NCBI GenBank assembly: GCA_004431415.1
Contig: QPMI01000568.1
Span: 1-64,000, forward strand
DNA from: Cyanophora paradoxa
Taxonomy: Eukaryota > Glaucocystophyceae > Cyanophorales > Cyanophoraceae
Direction of reading: 5' to 3'
Length of the DNA: 64,000 nucleotides
The notes below the pieces were generated by a model, which saw only the letters and a program-made list of their open reading frames with translations, made no database searches and was not told where the DNA came from. Every line of letters starts with the position of its first letter. The first letter of the stretch is position 1. Positions 50,762 to 58,630 of the stretch are shown here, piece after piece. Made by a program: the position numbers and the translations under genes.

Positions 50762-53700
50762 ATGCCTCGCGCAAGTTACAAGAGAAGAAAAGGCTTGAAA
50801 GCAAAAGCGATTGAATTGATTAACCTTGGTATCCAGCGGAACCTGTTCACCAAGAGAACCGCTGATGCATTATTGCGCAAATTCTCGGGAACATCCAAGG
50901 TTCCCGAAACCATGCTGGAGCTGTATTTGAAAAACATCCAGTCAATATTCGATATCGAACGGCCTGCAAGGGGATATACCCTGCAATCGCTGCTTGGGGT
51001 TCGCCAGGCTTTATTTGATCGAGAGGTCGGTCGCATCGGAGCCATTGAGGCTGAACCTACGAGACCCCGAGAGAACAGGCAGCTAACTCAATTTTTCCGG
51101 CAGATTGCCCAGTTTCCCGACGACGCTATTGTCCGGGTCACTTTCAGACTCTGGGCTGAGATTAATGCTGAACCCACTGGTCGTGCAAGGGATCAGCCAC
51201 TCCGCTTCGAAGGTCGCATGTACCGACCCCTGAAAAGGGCTTCAATCACAATTCCAGTAAGGATGCTGCGACAAATAGCCCAAGATGGTTTCGTTACGAG
51301 GTTTGTGCTAAACCAGAGACACTATATGGTCGCTGATTTCCTGTATGTTGTTGAGACCGTATTTAGGGCTGATCGACTTGCAAGCGAAATTCAGCATTGG
51401 TACGATTATTTTGCGGAAATTCACGAAATCGTTCTGGTGGAGGCTCAGGCTGAGGAGGAAGCCCAGGAAGCCGTTCAAGAAGAATTTCTCGATGAGGAAC
51501 TCGAAGAATCGATGCGATGTACCGCAGCTGTGAGCCAGTACATTAATTACGATCTCAATCCCGAGGCGAAATCGATCGAGGAATTAATCATCAAGCCTGC
51601 TTCCGGAAAATCGAATGCCTGTGTCTACGATATGCTGATCTCATTGTACTCTCGTTCAATGGAAGCTTGTCACAGAAACAGGAAGTACAAGGACATTGAG
51701 ATGACCTACGAGGGTCTGTATCGATTTTTCCACGGAAAGGAATATACTGAGGGAGCCTCTATGTCCCTCACTCTGAGGCAGCTCCGAAAATTCGCGGATC
51801 GTTGCAGGCTGGGATTCCGTGTTTACTCGGAGGATAACAAGCTCAAGTACAGATACCCACAGGGAGAGATGCCCGTGAATAAGGATCTGCATCCGCAATG
51901 CATGAATTTCATGGTACACAATAACCACGTTTACTGCTACAACGATAACATCAAAGCCCTCGAGAAGAATTTCAAGAAAATGGACCTGGAAACCGAAAAC
52001 CCTTCCGAAGCTTCGCTGAACTCATCCTACCAAATCACCGAGACCAAGCAATACGATATGTTCGCCCACACACCTGCCGATCTGCTTAAGATTGCGACCA
52101 TGGGATTGAAAGCTGATAAGGAGAAAGCTACAGTCCGAATCGTCTACACTGGGTCCATGGATGAGCTTCTGTTCACTTTCTTGGATCGCCTACAATACGA
52201 ACCAAAGCTCGGAATGAAAGGGGGACAGATTAAAACTCTAATATTCAAAGCGAGTGGAATATTCTTTTCCGTATTTAATCCCTCCGTTTCTGATCACATG
52301 GTTCAGTGTGAGTTTGAGACTGAGGCTTACTACAAAAAGGTCCAATCTATTCGTCAAGAATTCAAGGAAGCCCTGATTAACACCGACACAATTTCACAGT
52401 ACGAGGAGGGCTTCCGAACAGCCCTTATTAATTACAATCGCTCTGCTCTGAATGGCTATTTCATTAAGCCGAAGCCAGGAACTAAATACACTGCAGTGGA
52501 TATGTGCAAATGCTACCCAGCTGTTATTAGCAAGATCGAGAAGCTTCCAGTATTCAATATTTTCGATGGCATCCGCCCCTATGATGGTCACCCAATTGAG
52601 GAGGATACCTTCTATGTGATTGATGTGCAGCAGTTCGATACTGGAACCTACATGCAAGGAGTGGATACATACGAAGAGGATATTGATGATGAGCCAGTTG
52701 GATACAAATCCCGCATCTGCGATCCAGGAATTCAGATCCTGCTCGATCGTTACAAGGCTGCATCATACTCGAACTTGATCACAGGGTACACTCTGAAACG
52801 TCACTGGGAGGACATCAAGGATCTCGTGACTATTACAGGCTACAACCGCCCATCATTTTTCGTAAGCAACCCCTCAAAAAGGCTGATCCAGAAAATAATG
52901 TCAAGCGACCTGAATCCTCGCGAGAAAAAGGCTACTCTCGTAGAAGTGATTGGTCTGCTAGGAAAGCGACTCGATAAGCGATCCAAGACCAGGTTGTTCT
53001 GCAAAAAGTCCGAGGCTGATATCTATGCCCAGCAGGTGGGCGGAATGGTGGAAGTATTCACCTTTTGTGCGAAAACTGATACTCTGGTCAAGAACCTTTC
53101 GGATTTCGATGGCCACATCTATTATGTGAGAACTGATTCTCAAAAGGATCTCATTAACGGGTTCCTTCCGATCCAGTTCGCAATGTACGATCGAGTTCGC
53201 AGCGAAATGTATGACAAGTACAAGGAACTCAAAAGCAAGGGTTACGAGGTCGTGGGAATCCACACTGATTGCCTGTATATCAAAGGAAGGTATAGCTCAA
53301 AGCCCTTTGATCGTAACTCATTTGCCAACATTGGTCGCTTCTCCTATATTCCGAACAAGAAGCCCCCAATGAACCCCATTCGCATTCGGACCCTCCCGAA
53401 GCCTATTAAAATTGAGGATCCCCTTTTGAATATCAATTCCTTCTGCCTTCGAAACGAATTTGATTCGGACGCTTATACCAAGGTTTACAATGAGTTCAAT
53501 CATGTCAATACCCTTGGAATGCTTCCAGGAGCCGGAAAGTCGACCGGATTGATGGTCTACCTGCTAAAAAATGACATCAACGGACTCATAGTTTGCCCCT
53601 ACAACAAACAAGCGGCCGAGTTCCGATGCTCTCTGAAAGAAATGGGCATCAGATTGGGGAAGCCCGAAGCTGCAAGCCGCATTGAGGTGGCCACCCTGTA

Positions 53701-54904
53701 CAGTGTTCTGGGTCTGCGAGTCTCAAATGAGCAAACCTGTGAAGAGGCCCTATCGGCTTCACAGGTCAATGAGTTTATGGAAGGCTTTTCCCATGTAGTA
53801 TTCGATGAGGTCTATGCCTATAAAGTAAAGGACCTTGCAAAGATCAAAAAATTCATAAACAAGTATTCGGATAAGAAATTCTACTGCAATGGAGACCCCC
53901 ACCAAAACGCTCCCATAAATGATGCTCTTGCTGTGGCTGACCCCAAACAATATTACAGCGATGCTATCTCAAGCATCTTCCCCAACACACTGCAGCTGAT
54001 GATCAACAAGAGGCATCGCAAGCCTGAGGATCGAGAGAAGCTGAAAGCAATCAAGGTCGATCTCTTTGAGAACGGACTTGCTCCTACAGAAATAGTAAAT
54101 AAATACGGATTCAGAACTGCAACTGATCTAAACGAAATTCCTGATTCCTACAGGGCTGTATGCTATAGAAACGAGATGGCTTACCTGTACAACCGAACCA
54201 TGCATAAACGTATATACCCCGAAACCGAGGGGATCCTTGTGAACGGAATCAATTTTTTCAAAGGAATCGAAATCGTTTGTCGTGAATATATCTGTGTGAC
54301 CCGAGGTAAAAAAGATGAGAAAGTAGCGGCTTTCACTAATTACAGTTATACCATAGTCGATATCAATCGGAACCAGGTCACTTTGGAGGATGTGTTTGAT
54401 GGGACCCAGTTCTCTCTCCCCACTGCTCTGTTGGAAAAGTTCAACCTACCCTATGCTGGAACATGCCACAGTGTTCAAGGACTCACCTACGATTCGGGCA
54501 TTGTCGTCTGTGAGGCCTCGTTCTGCCATGTTACTCCTGAGTGGTTCTGGACTGCTCTGACTCGCAACCGAGATTTGAGCGAGATTCTCATTTATACCAA
54601 GCTCCACAAGTTCGAGGCTAAATCCGAGATCTTCGAGCATCTGAAGGCCAAGGTTCGGGCATACAAGTGCCAGGATCAGAAAGCGGGCCGAGATTATAAC
54701 GATGATGATTATATTACACCCGAGTGGATCATTGAGCAGCTCAAGGAGCAGAAGCGAATCTGCTCTCTGTGTACCGAACCCCTTTCCCTCCAGGCAAAGG
54801 ATCTAAGGTACAGGCTTACTGTCGATAGGATTAATAATAAAGAGGCTCACATCAAGTCGAACTGCAAGCTGGCTCATCAAGGATGCAACAGCAGCAAAAA
54901 ATAG
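50762..54904 (+). CDS. DNA polymerase B - SF1 helicase - HNH fusion protein
   Basis: One intact 1,380-aa frame. The polymerase part has motif A DMCKCYP (Asp580), a motif B-like IGLLGKR near 747 and motif C IHTDC (Asp836, the catalytic second Asp; the first Asp of the usual DTD is His). The helicase part has Walker A GAGKST (923-928), FDE (1014-1016), GDPHQ (1044-1048), a HSVQGLTYD motif and WTALTR (1263-1268), as in SF1 enzymes of the RecD/Pif1 type. The C-terminal 50 residues form an HNH-like zinc module (CSLC at 1334-1337, DRIN from 1355, H1372, C1375). The N-terminal 550 residues are uncharacterised and may hold priming or exonuclease functions. It would be the viral replicase. Confidence 0.85.
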   Translation: MPRASYKRRKGLKAKAIELINLGIQRNLFTKRTADALLRKFSGTSKVPETMLELYLKNIQSIFDIERPARGYTLQSLLGVRQALFDREVGRIGAIEAEPTRPRENRQLTQFFRQIAQFPDDAIVRVTFRLWAEINAEPTGRARDQPLRFEGRMYRPLKRASITIPVRMLRQIAQDGFVTRFVLNQRHYMVADFLYVVETVFRADRLASEIQHWYDYFAEIHEIVLVEAQAEEEAQEAVQEEFLDEELEESMRCTAAVSQYINYDLNPEAKSIEELIIKPASGKSNACVYDMLISLYSRSMEACHRNRKYKDIEMTYEGLYRFFHGKEYTEGASMSLTLRQLRKFADRCRLGFRVYSEDNKLKYRYPQGEMPVNKDLHPQCMNFMVHNNHVYCYNDNIKALEKNFKKMDLETENPSEASLNSSYQITETKQYDMFAHTPADLLKIATMGLKADKEKATVRIVYTGSMDELLFTFLDRLQYEPKLGMKGGQIKTLIFKASGIFFSVFNPSVSDHMVQCEFETEAYYKKVQSIRQEFKEALINTDTISQYEEGFRTALINYNRSALNGYFIKPKPGTKYTAVDMCKCYPAVISKIEKLPVFNIFDGIRPYDGHPIEEDTFYVIDVQQFDTGTYMQGVDTYEEDIDDEPVGYKSRICDPGIQILLDRYKAASYSNLITGYTLKRHWEDIKDLVTITGYNRPSFFVSNPSKRLIQKIMSSDLNPREKKATLVEVIGLLGKRLDKRSKTRLFCKKSEADIYAQQVGGMVEVFTFCAKTDTLVKNLSDFDGHIYYVRTDSQKDLINGFLPIQFAMYDRVRSEMYDKYKELKSKGYEVVGIHTDCLYIKGRYSSKPFDRNSFANIGRFSYIPNKKPPMNPIRIRTLPKPIKIEDPLLNINSFCLRNEFDSDAYTKVYNEFNHVNTLGMLPGAGKSTGLMVYLLKNDINGLIVCPYNKQAAEFRCSLKEMGIRLGKPEAASRIEVATLYSVLGLRVSNEQTCEEALSASQVNEFMEGFSHVVFDEVYAYKVKDLAKIKKFINKYSDKKFYCNGDPHQNAPINDALAVADPKQYYSDAISSIFPNTLQLMINKRHRKPEDREKLKAIKVDLFENGLAPTEIVNKYGFRTATDLNEIPDSYRAVCYRNEMAYLYNRTMHKRIYPETEGILVNGINFFKGIEIVCREYICVTRGKKDEKVAAFTNYSYTIVDINRNQVTLEDVFDGTQFSLPTALLEKFNLPYAGTCHSVQGLTYDSGIVVCEASFCHVTPEWFWTALTRNRDLSEILIYTKLHKFEAKSEIFEHLKAKVRAYKCQDQKAGRDYNDDDYITPEWIIEQLKEQKRICSLCTEPLSLQAKDLRYRLTVDRINNKEAHIKSNCKLAHQGCNSSKK

Positions 54905-54922
54905 AATTTGTATAGTTATAGG

Positions 54923-56290
54923 ATGGCATCGAAAATAGTGAGGCGAGGGGCTGGGGATGAGACCGAAACGACCCTGCTCCCCATTCCGATCCCAGATACA
55001 GAGAGAGTAGAAGGCAGAATTAGTAAAAGAGAAGCAAAGGTAAATGTAGTAGGGGATGTCCCTTTTAAAACCGTGAGTCCGGCTTCGAATAAAATAGTTA
55101 GGCGAATGTACGATCCTAAAACAGGTTACAAGCATCCCCATACGATCTATCAGGAGCTGAAGAAAGAGGATCCGAGTGTTACTTATAACGAGGTCAAAGA
55201 GGTGGCAGAAAAGCAAGAGTTTATGCAGATTAACAAGAAGCCACCCCCTGCATCGCAGTCCACATTCATTCCAATCACAGCTCCACCCTGGACCTACCAG
55301 GCCGATCTGATATTCTATTTATCTTACGGAAAGTACAATGCGGGGTACATTGCGGTACTCACTCTTATTGAGATCACGAGCAGGAGGGCTTACGCTAAGA
55401 AATTAAAGAATAAAGAGGGAGTCAGTGTTGCGACTGCATTTAGAGAGGTATTGGGTGAGCTTCCCGCTCCAATGAGGGTGTTAGAGACTGATTTGGGTTC
55501 CGAGTTTAAAGCGAAAGAGTTCCAGGCAGTGATCCAGGAGTTTGGAATCGAGCATAGGTTTAAACAGGCTGGGGATCACACGAGTTTAGGCATCATGAAT
55601 CGATTCCATTTCACCCTCAAAACGATGATCAATAACTACTGCATCGCTTTCAACACAGTCAAGTTTATGGATAAGCTAGAGGACTTTGTTCTGAATTATA
55701 ATTCCAGTGTTAATAGGACTATAGGTATGCGACCAATAGATGTTAGGTTAGAGGATATGGCTCGCATTCGCAGTTTCATTTTATCGAAAAAGAAAGCAAT
55801 TGTTGATGATATCTTCGAGAAATTCAAGCCCGGCCTGTTCGTTCGAGTCTTGCTGCCTAGGTCTAAGTTTGACAAGGGGGCCACTCAGAGATACAGTCGA
55901 GAGGTCTACAAGATTGCAGGAAGGGCCGGGAATGGAATCCAGGTCGTAGATGCCCAGGGTGTACCTTTGAATCGAATCTTCAAGCCTCATGAGCTGCAGA
56001 TCATATCGGAAGTTGAAGCAATCGTTGAGCCTTCCGCAAGTACAGTGGATACAGTGAGGCAGGAGGCCGCAGCAATTAGACAGATCCACAGAGAGGGCAT
56101 AGATCCGGCCGAATCAGTCCCAAAGGGCAGCTTGATCGAGGATAGGGTCCAGAGAACAAAGAGGGTTTCAAGGGAGCTAGCGAATCTAAGAGTAGCCGGA
56201 ACCGAGAAATTAGCCGGTGGGGCAGAGGCTGTAGCATCCTATGATAAGGCTCCAGCTATAAGGGCTAGTACTAGGATCCGAACCAGGTAA
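54923..56290 (+). CDS. Retroviral-type (rve) integrase with Glu-to-Asn change at the third catalytic site
   Basis: A 455-aa protein. The ATG at 54,923 is taken because the frame further upstream starts only with TTG. After a basic N-terminal region with YDPKTGYK, the RNase H-like core shows Asp128 (QADLIF) and Asp190 (ETDLGSEF). The position 36 residues later, where DD35E enzymes have Glu, is Asn226 (IMNRFHFTLK). A C-terminal region with a GLFVRVLLP strand follows. Polinton integrases join viral ends to host DNA. With Asn226 strand transfer should be crippled, so the enzyme may be inactive although the frame is open. The gene is 18 bp downstream of the polymerase fusion. Confidence 0.85.
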   Translation: MASKIVRRGAGDETETTLLPIPIPDTERVEGRISKREAKVNVVGDVPFKTVSPASNKIVRRMYDPKTGYKHPHTIYQELKKEDPSVTYNEVKEVAEKQEFMQINKKPPPASQSTFIPITAPPWTYQADLIFYLSYGKYNAGYIAVLTLIEITSRRAYAKKLKNKEGVSVATAFREVLGELPAPMRVLETDLGSEFKAKEFQAVIQEFGIEHRFKQAGDHTSLGIMNRFHFTLKTMINNYCIAFNTVKFMDKLEDFVLNYNSSVNRTIGMRPIDVRLEDMARIRSFILSKKKAIVDDIFEKFKPGLFVRVLLPRSKFDKGATQRYSREVYKIAGRAGNGIQVVDAQGVPLNRIFKPHELQIISEVEAIVEPSASTVDTVRQEAAAIRQIHREGIDPAESVPKGSLIEDRVQRTKRVSRELANLRVAGTEKLAGGAEAVASYDKAPAIRASTRIRTR

Positions 56291-56316
56291 AATTTTATAT
56301 ATTCGTATAGTAGGAA

Positions 56317-56400
56317 ATGGAGAAAATCTATATTGAGGTCCCTTTTGAACAAAAAGATGAAGCTAAAGCCCTTGGGGCTAAATGGGATGGTATGTCTTGA
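56317..56400 (+). pseudogene. Truncated DUF5710-like gene start
   Basis: A 27-codon frame starting IYIEVPFEQKDEAKALG, the typical opening of DUF5710 proteins, stops right after the AKWD motif. The domain normally continues with a WYV segment, so the gene is cut by the junction at about 56,400. Confidence 0.6.
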
Positions 56401-56535
56401 AACCTTCGAAAGATTACACCCGGTTGTATCGGTAAACACCTTATCGGTTATTGCTTTTATGCGCTCTTCTTCCGATAAATCTGGATTAACGTAAAATCCC
56501 AAATGATTCGCGAAATACTCTTTGGTAATCGCCAT
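56401..56535 (-). pseudogene. Truncated minus-strand gene of unknown function
   Basis: The frame from the ATG at 56,535 reads naturally for about 45 residues (MAITKEYFANHLGFYVN...) and then runs into the antisense of the truncated DUF5710 gene and the integrase end, stopping at 56,239. The AAAAAATGAC box lies 33 bp upstream, as for its two neighbours. Its 3' part is probably lost. Confidence 0.5.
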
Positions 56536-56567
56536 GGTTACAGTGTGTAAACTTCTAAAAAAGGGGC

Positions 56568-56577
56568 GTCATTTTTT
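56568..56577 (-). promoter_or_regulatory. AAAAAATGAC box upstream of 56,535
   Basis: The box lies on the minus strand, 33 bp before the ATG, with TTTTTTAGAAGTTTACAC between. The same arrangement occurs before 57,053. Confidence 0.45.
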
Positions 56578-56591
56578 ACCCGCGTTACATT

Positions 56592-57053
56592 TTACAAATA
56601 ATCAGGTCTTCTAAGTTCTTCTACCTCCATAAGTGAGAACATCTTAAAGATCTTACATATCTCACTTTCAGGATTATTAACATACCATAAACGATACTGA
56701 GGATCGTATATGGCGCCTTGTTTTTTTATGTATTTACGTAATGATGCCTGGGTAAATATACGTTTTGCCTCAATCTCCGGAAGTCTTGCTTTAATATCGG
56801 CAACGAAATAACGGGGACAATACTTTATAAAATACTCTTGGTCGATTTTGACAGGATGTTTAACAGGAAATTGCTTTAAAAGTTCGTTTTTTTCGTTTTC
56901 GACATACCATAACTGTAAAGCGGTATCCCATTTAGCCCCATTGTTTTCGAGAAGATCTTTATGTAATTCTGGATTCTCAATATCCAACATGAAAGCACCA
57001 TAGTAATTCATCGGTTCTTTCGTGGTGTTGCCGTAGTATACGAATGGATCCAT
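56592..57053 (-). CDS. DUF5710-like protein with two WYV repeats
   Basis: The start at 57,053 (MDPFVYYGNT) is preferred over the ATG at 57,116, which abuts the stop of the upstream gene and would include the promoter-like box. The 153-aa product has NNGAKWDTALQLWYV and GAIYDPQYRLWYV, two forms of the AKWD-x-WYV motif of DUF5710, a domain often attached to mobile-element primases and nucleases. Function unknown. It is same-strand with the RING gene, at the right end of B. Confidence 0.6.
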   Translation of the reverse strand: MDPFVYYGNTTKEPMNYYGAFMLDIENPELHKDLLENNGAKWDTALQLWYVENEKNELLKQFPVKHPVKIDQEYFIKYCPRYFVADIKARLPEIEAKRIFTQASLRKYIKKQGAIYDPQYRLWYVNNPESEICKIFKMFSLMEVEELRRPDYL

Positions 57054-57087
57054 TTGTATTATATGTTTAACTTCTAAAAAAAAGATT

Positions 57088-57097
57088 GTCATTTTTT
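57088..57097 (-). promoter_or_regulatory. AAAAAATGAC box upstream of 57,053
   Basis: Minus-strand box, 35 bp before the ATG, followed by a TTTTTTTTAGAAGTT tract shared with the copy at 56,568. Confidence 0.45.
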
Positions 57098-57116
57098 GTC
57101 CCGTTGAACATTTCAT

Positions 57117-57821
57117 TTAAATACCATGTTTTGAGAGAATACGGAATTTTGCACGATTGTAAAATTTCATTCTCTCTAACCAATCATCAGACTCTGGATC
57201 AAATGTTTTAAGCCAATTTTCAAAGTCTCTTGGCGATGAATGATTTAAACAATCACATGTTTTAGCTGAGATAATGTTTACCTTCGCACATTTCTTATCA
57301 CTACACATACAGTTACACATGTGAAATTCGGTCTCATTGTTTTCAATGCATTCCATCACATACTTAATCGTTCTTAAAGTGTGTGGATATTTCGGTTGTT
57401 CTCCGAGTTCTAATGGTTTCCGGTCTAATAAAGGAATGTAATTTAGAAGTTGTGGTTTAAAGTCTGTGATAAGATCGCATGCGTCTACACTTGAACATCC
57501 ATTTACAGAAAACCAAATTTTGCATATAACCTTTTCCAATTTAGGCGTTTTAGAATTTCCATGTGATGCTTTCCAATTCACATATGTGTAATCTTGCTTA
57601 CAGATTGGGCAACTTATCCATGTTTTAGATAGACTCAGATTAAGTGCAAATAAATTATCCGACTCACAGAATGGTTTTCCTTTACACGCTGGAAAAACAG
57701 AGATTTGTTTAACACTTGCTTTATACCAATCATCGAAACACTTTTTACAGAAGTTATGACCGCATTCTAATTGAGTCATACGATGACTTTTCATTTTATT
57801 AAAGCAAATAGGGCAATCCAT
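57117..57821 (-). CDS. RING-finger protein, probable ubiquitin ligase
   Basis: A 234-aa protein. The N-terminal C3HC4-type RING has CPIC (residues 3-6), CGHNFCKKC (19-27) and, after a long loop, CPIC again near 71-74, so one zinc pair is spread by an insert. The Cys-rich second half (MCNCMCSDKKC, CDC) may bind more zinc. RING proteins bring E2 enzymes to targets for ubiquitin transfer; large DNA viruses of protists use them against host defences or for cell-cycle control. It is next to the right terminal repeat, a usual place for host-interaction genes, and has the AAAAAATGAC box upstream. Confidence 0.7.
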   Translation of the reverse strand: MDCPICFNKMKSHRMTQLECGHNFCKKCFDDWYKASVKQISVFPACKGKPFCESDNLFALNLSLSKTWISCPICKQDYTYVNWKASHGNSKTPKLEKVICKIWFSVNGCSSVDACDLITDFKPQLLNYIPLLDRKPLELGEQPKYPHTLRTIKYVMECIENNETEFHMCNCMCSDKKCAKVNIISAKTCDCLNHSSPRDFENWLKTFDPESDDWLERMKFYNRAKFRILSKHGI

Positions 57822-57849
57822 CGTTACTATATTTGATTGTTAAATTCTT

Positions 57850-57859
57850 GTCATTTTTT
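57850..57859 (-). promoter_or_regulatory. AAAAAATGAC box at the inner edge of the right terminal repeat
   Basis: The box is 29 bp before the RING gene start and forms the last bases of the inverted repeat. The left repeat ends in the same box at 30,778-30,787, pointing inward. Confidence 0.45.
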
Positions 57860-58256
57860 ACGATAGACATTCTACTGTATGATTCTATTGTATCTCGTGG
57901 AAATAAAGGATTCCTTTGTTTTTCAACAATGGATACTGTTCGATATCCCCAAGGTAGATCTATCATTAAAAAAGGATATAGTATATCCTTTTTTCCGTAT
58001 AGATACAATAGAATCTTACAGTAAAACCACAGGGAGGGGGTCATGGGTAAAGAGAGAAAATGTGATTTATCAATAAAGTCGATAGATATATATGAGAGGC
58101 ATAGGTAGGGGGTCATGGTTTTTTGGGGAAAGTGAGCAAATTACGATTCCTATCGGGCATTGGTAAGGAATCGATCGTAAATTGCTTTGATTATCGATGA
58201 GGTCTATTAATGCGATGCGGGGTTTTAACTGTGAGGTTCACTACAAACCGACCGAC
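57850..58256 (-). repeat. Right terminal inverted repeat of element B
   Basis: The inverse of 30,370-30,787 with an 11-bp length difference and few substitutions. Outer bases ACTACAAACCGACCGAC. Near-identity of the two repeats points to a young insertion or to recent repeat homogenisation. Confidence 0.9.
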
Positions 58257-58630
58257 GAGGCATTCGGAATCGCAAGAGAATAAATCGATACATGCAAATA
58301 AATAAGAAACGAAACTACACTATAGCTAGCCCCTTCAATGTCTGCGAGGGGACTGCCCACAATGGCAATTAAGAAAAGCTGTACAAAGTTCAAGCTAACC
58401 TCAGGTCCATAAGCGCTGGCGGAGCCGGGCGCAATTCCGAACGCTGCAAATCAAAGCTGTACATGTATAACTACTTCTTACAACACCAATTGCAACGGCC
58501 GCAAGTTGAGCGCGCGCGATCGGTATTGAAAGTAAAATGTGACATGCACCTTCCAAGCTGACAGTTTCAAGCTTCATCGCTATCGATATTGATGCTCAAA
58601 GAAATTATACAATCCAGAGCCTGCAGCTGG
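58257..58630. other. Host flank right of element B
   Basis: Mixed-composition host sequence without a gene, 3' of the minus-strand membrane-protein gene. Confidence 0.5.

Larger units (their letters stand above)
30370..58256. mobile_element. Element B: nearly complete endogenous Polinton-like virus (about 28 kb)
   Basis: Inverted repeats of 418 and 407 bp bound a block with double-jelly-roll major capsid protein, candidate minor capsid proteins, A32-type packaging ATPase, protein-primed-type PolB fusion, retroviral-type integrase and host-interaction genes. This is the Polinton/PLV hallmark set; I found no adenovirus-type protease. The GC-rich flanks belong to one host region split by the insertion. 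I could not identify a target-site duplication: the outermost bases (GTCGGTCGGT) are themselves part of the inverted repeat. Several single-base frameshifts and one retro-insertion show or suggest that it is no longer productive. Confidence 0.85.
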
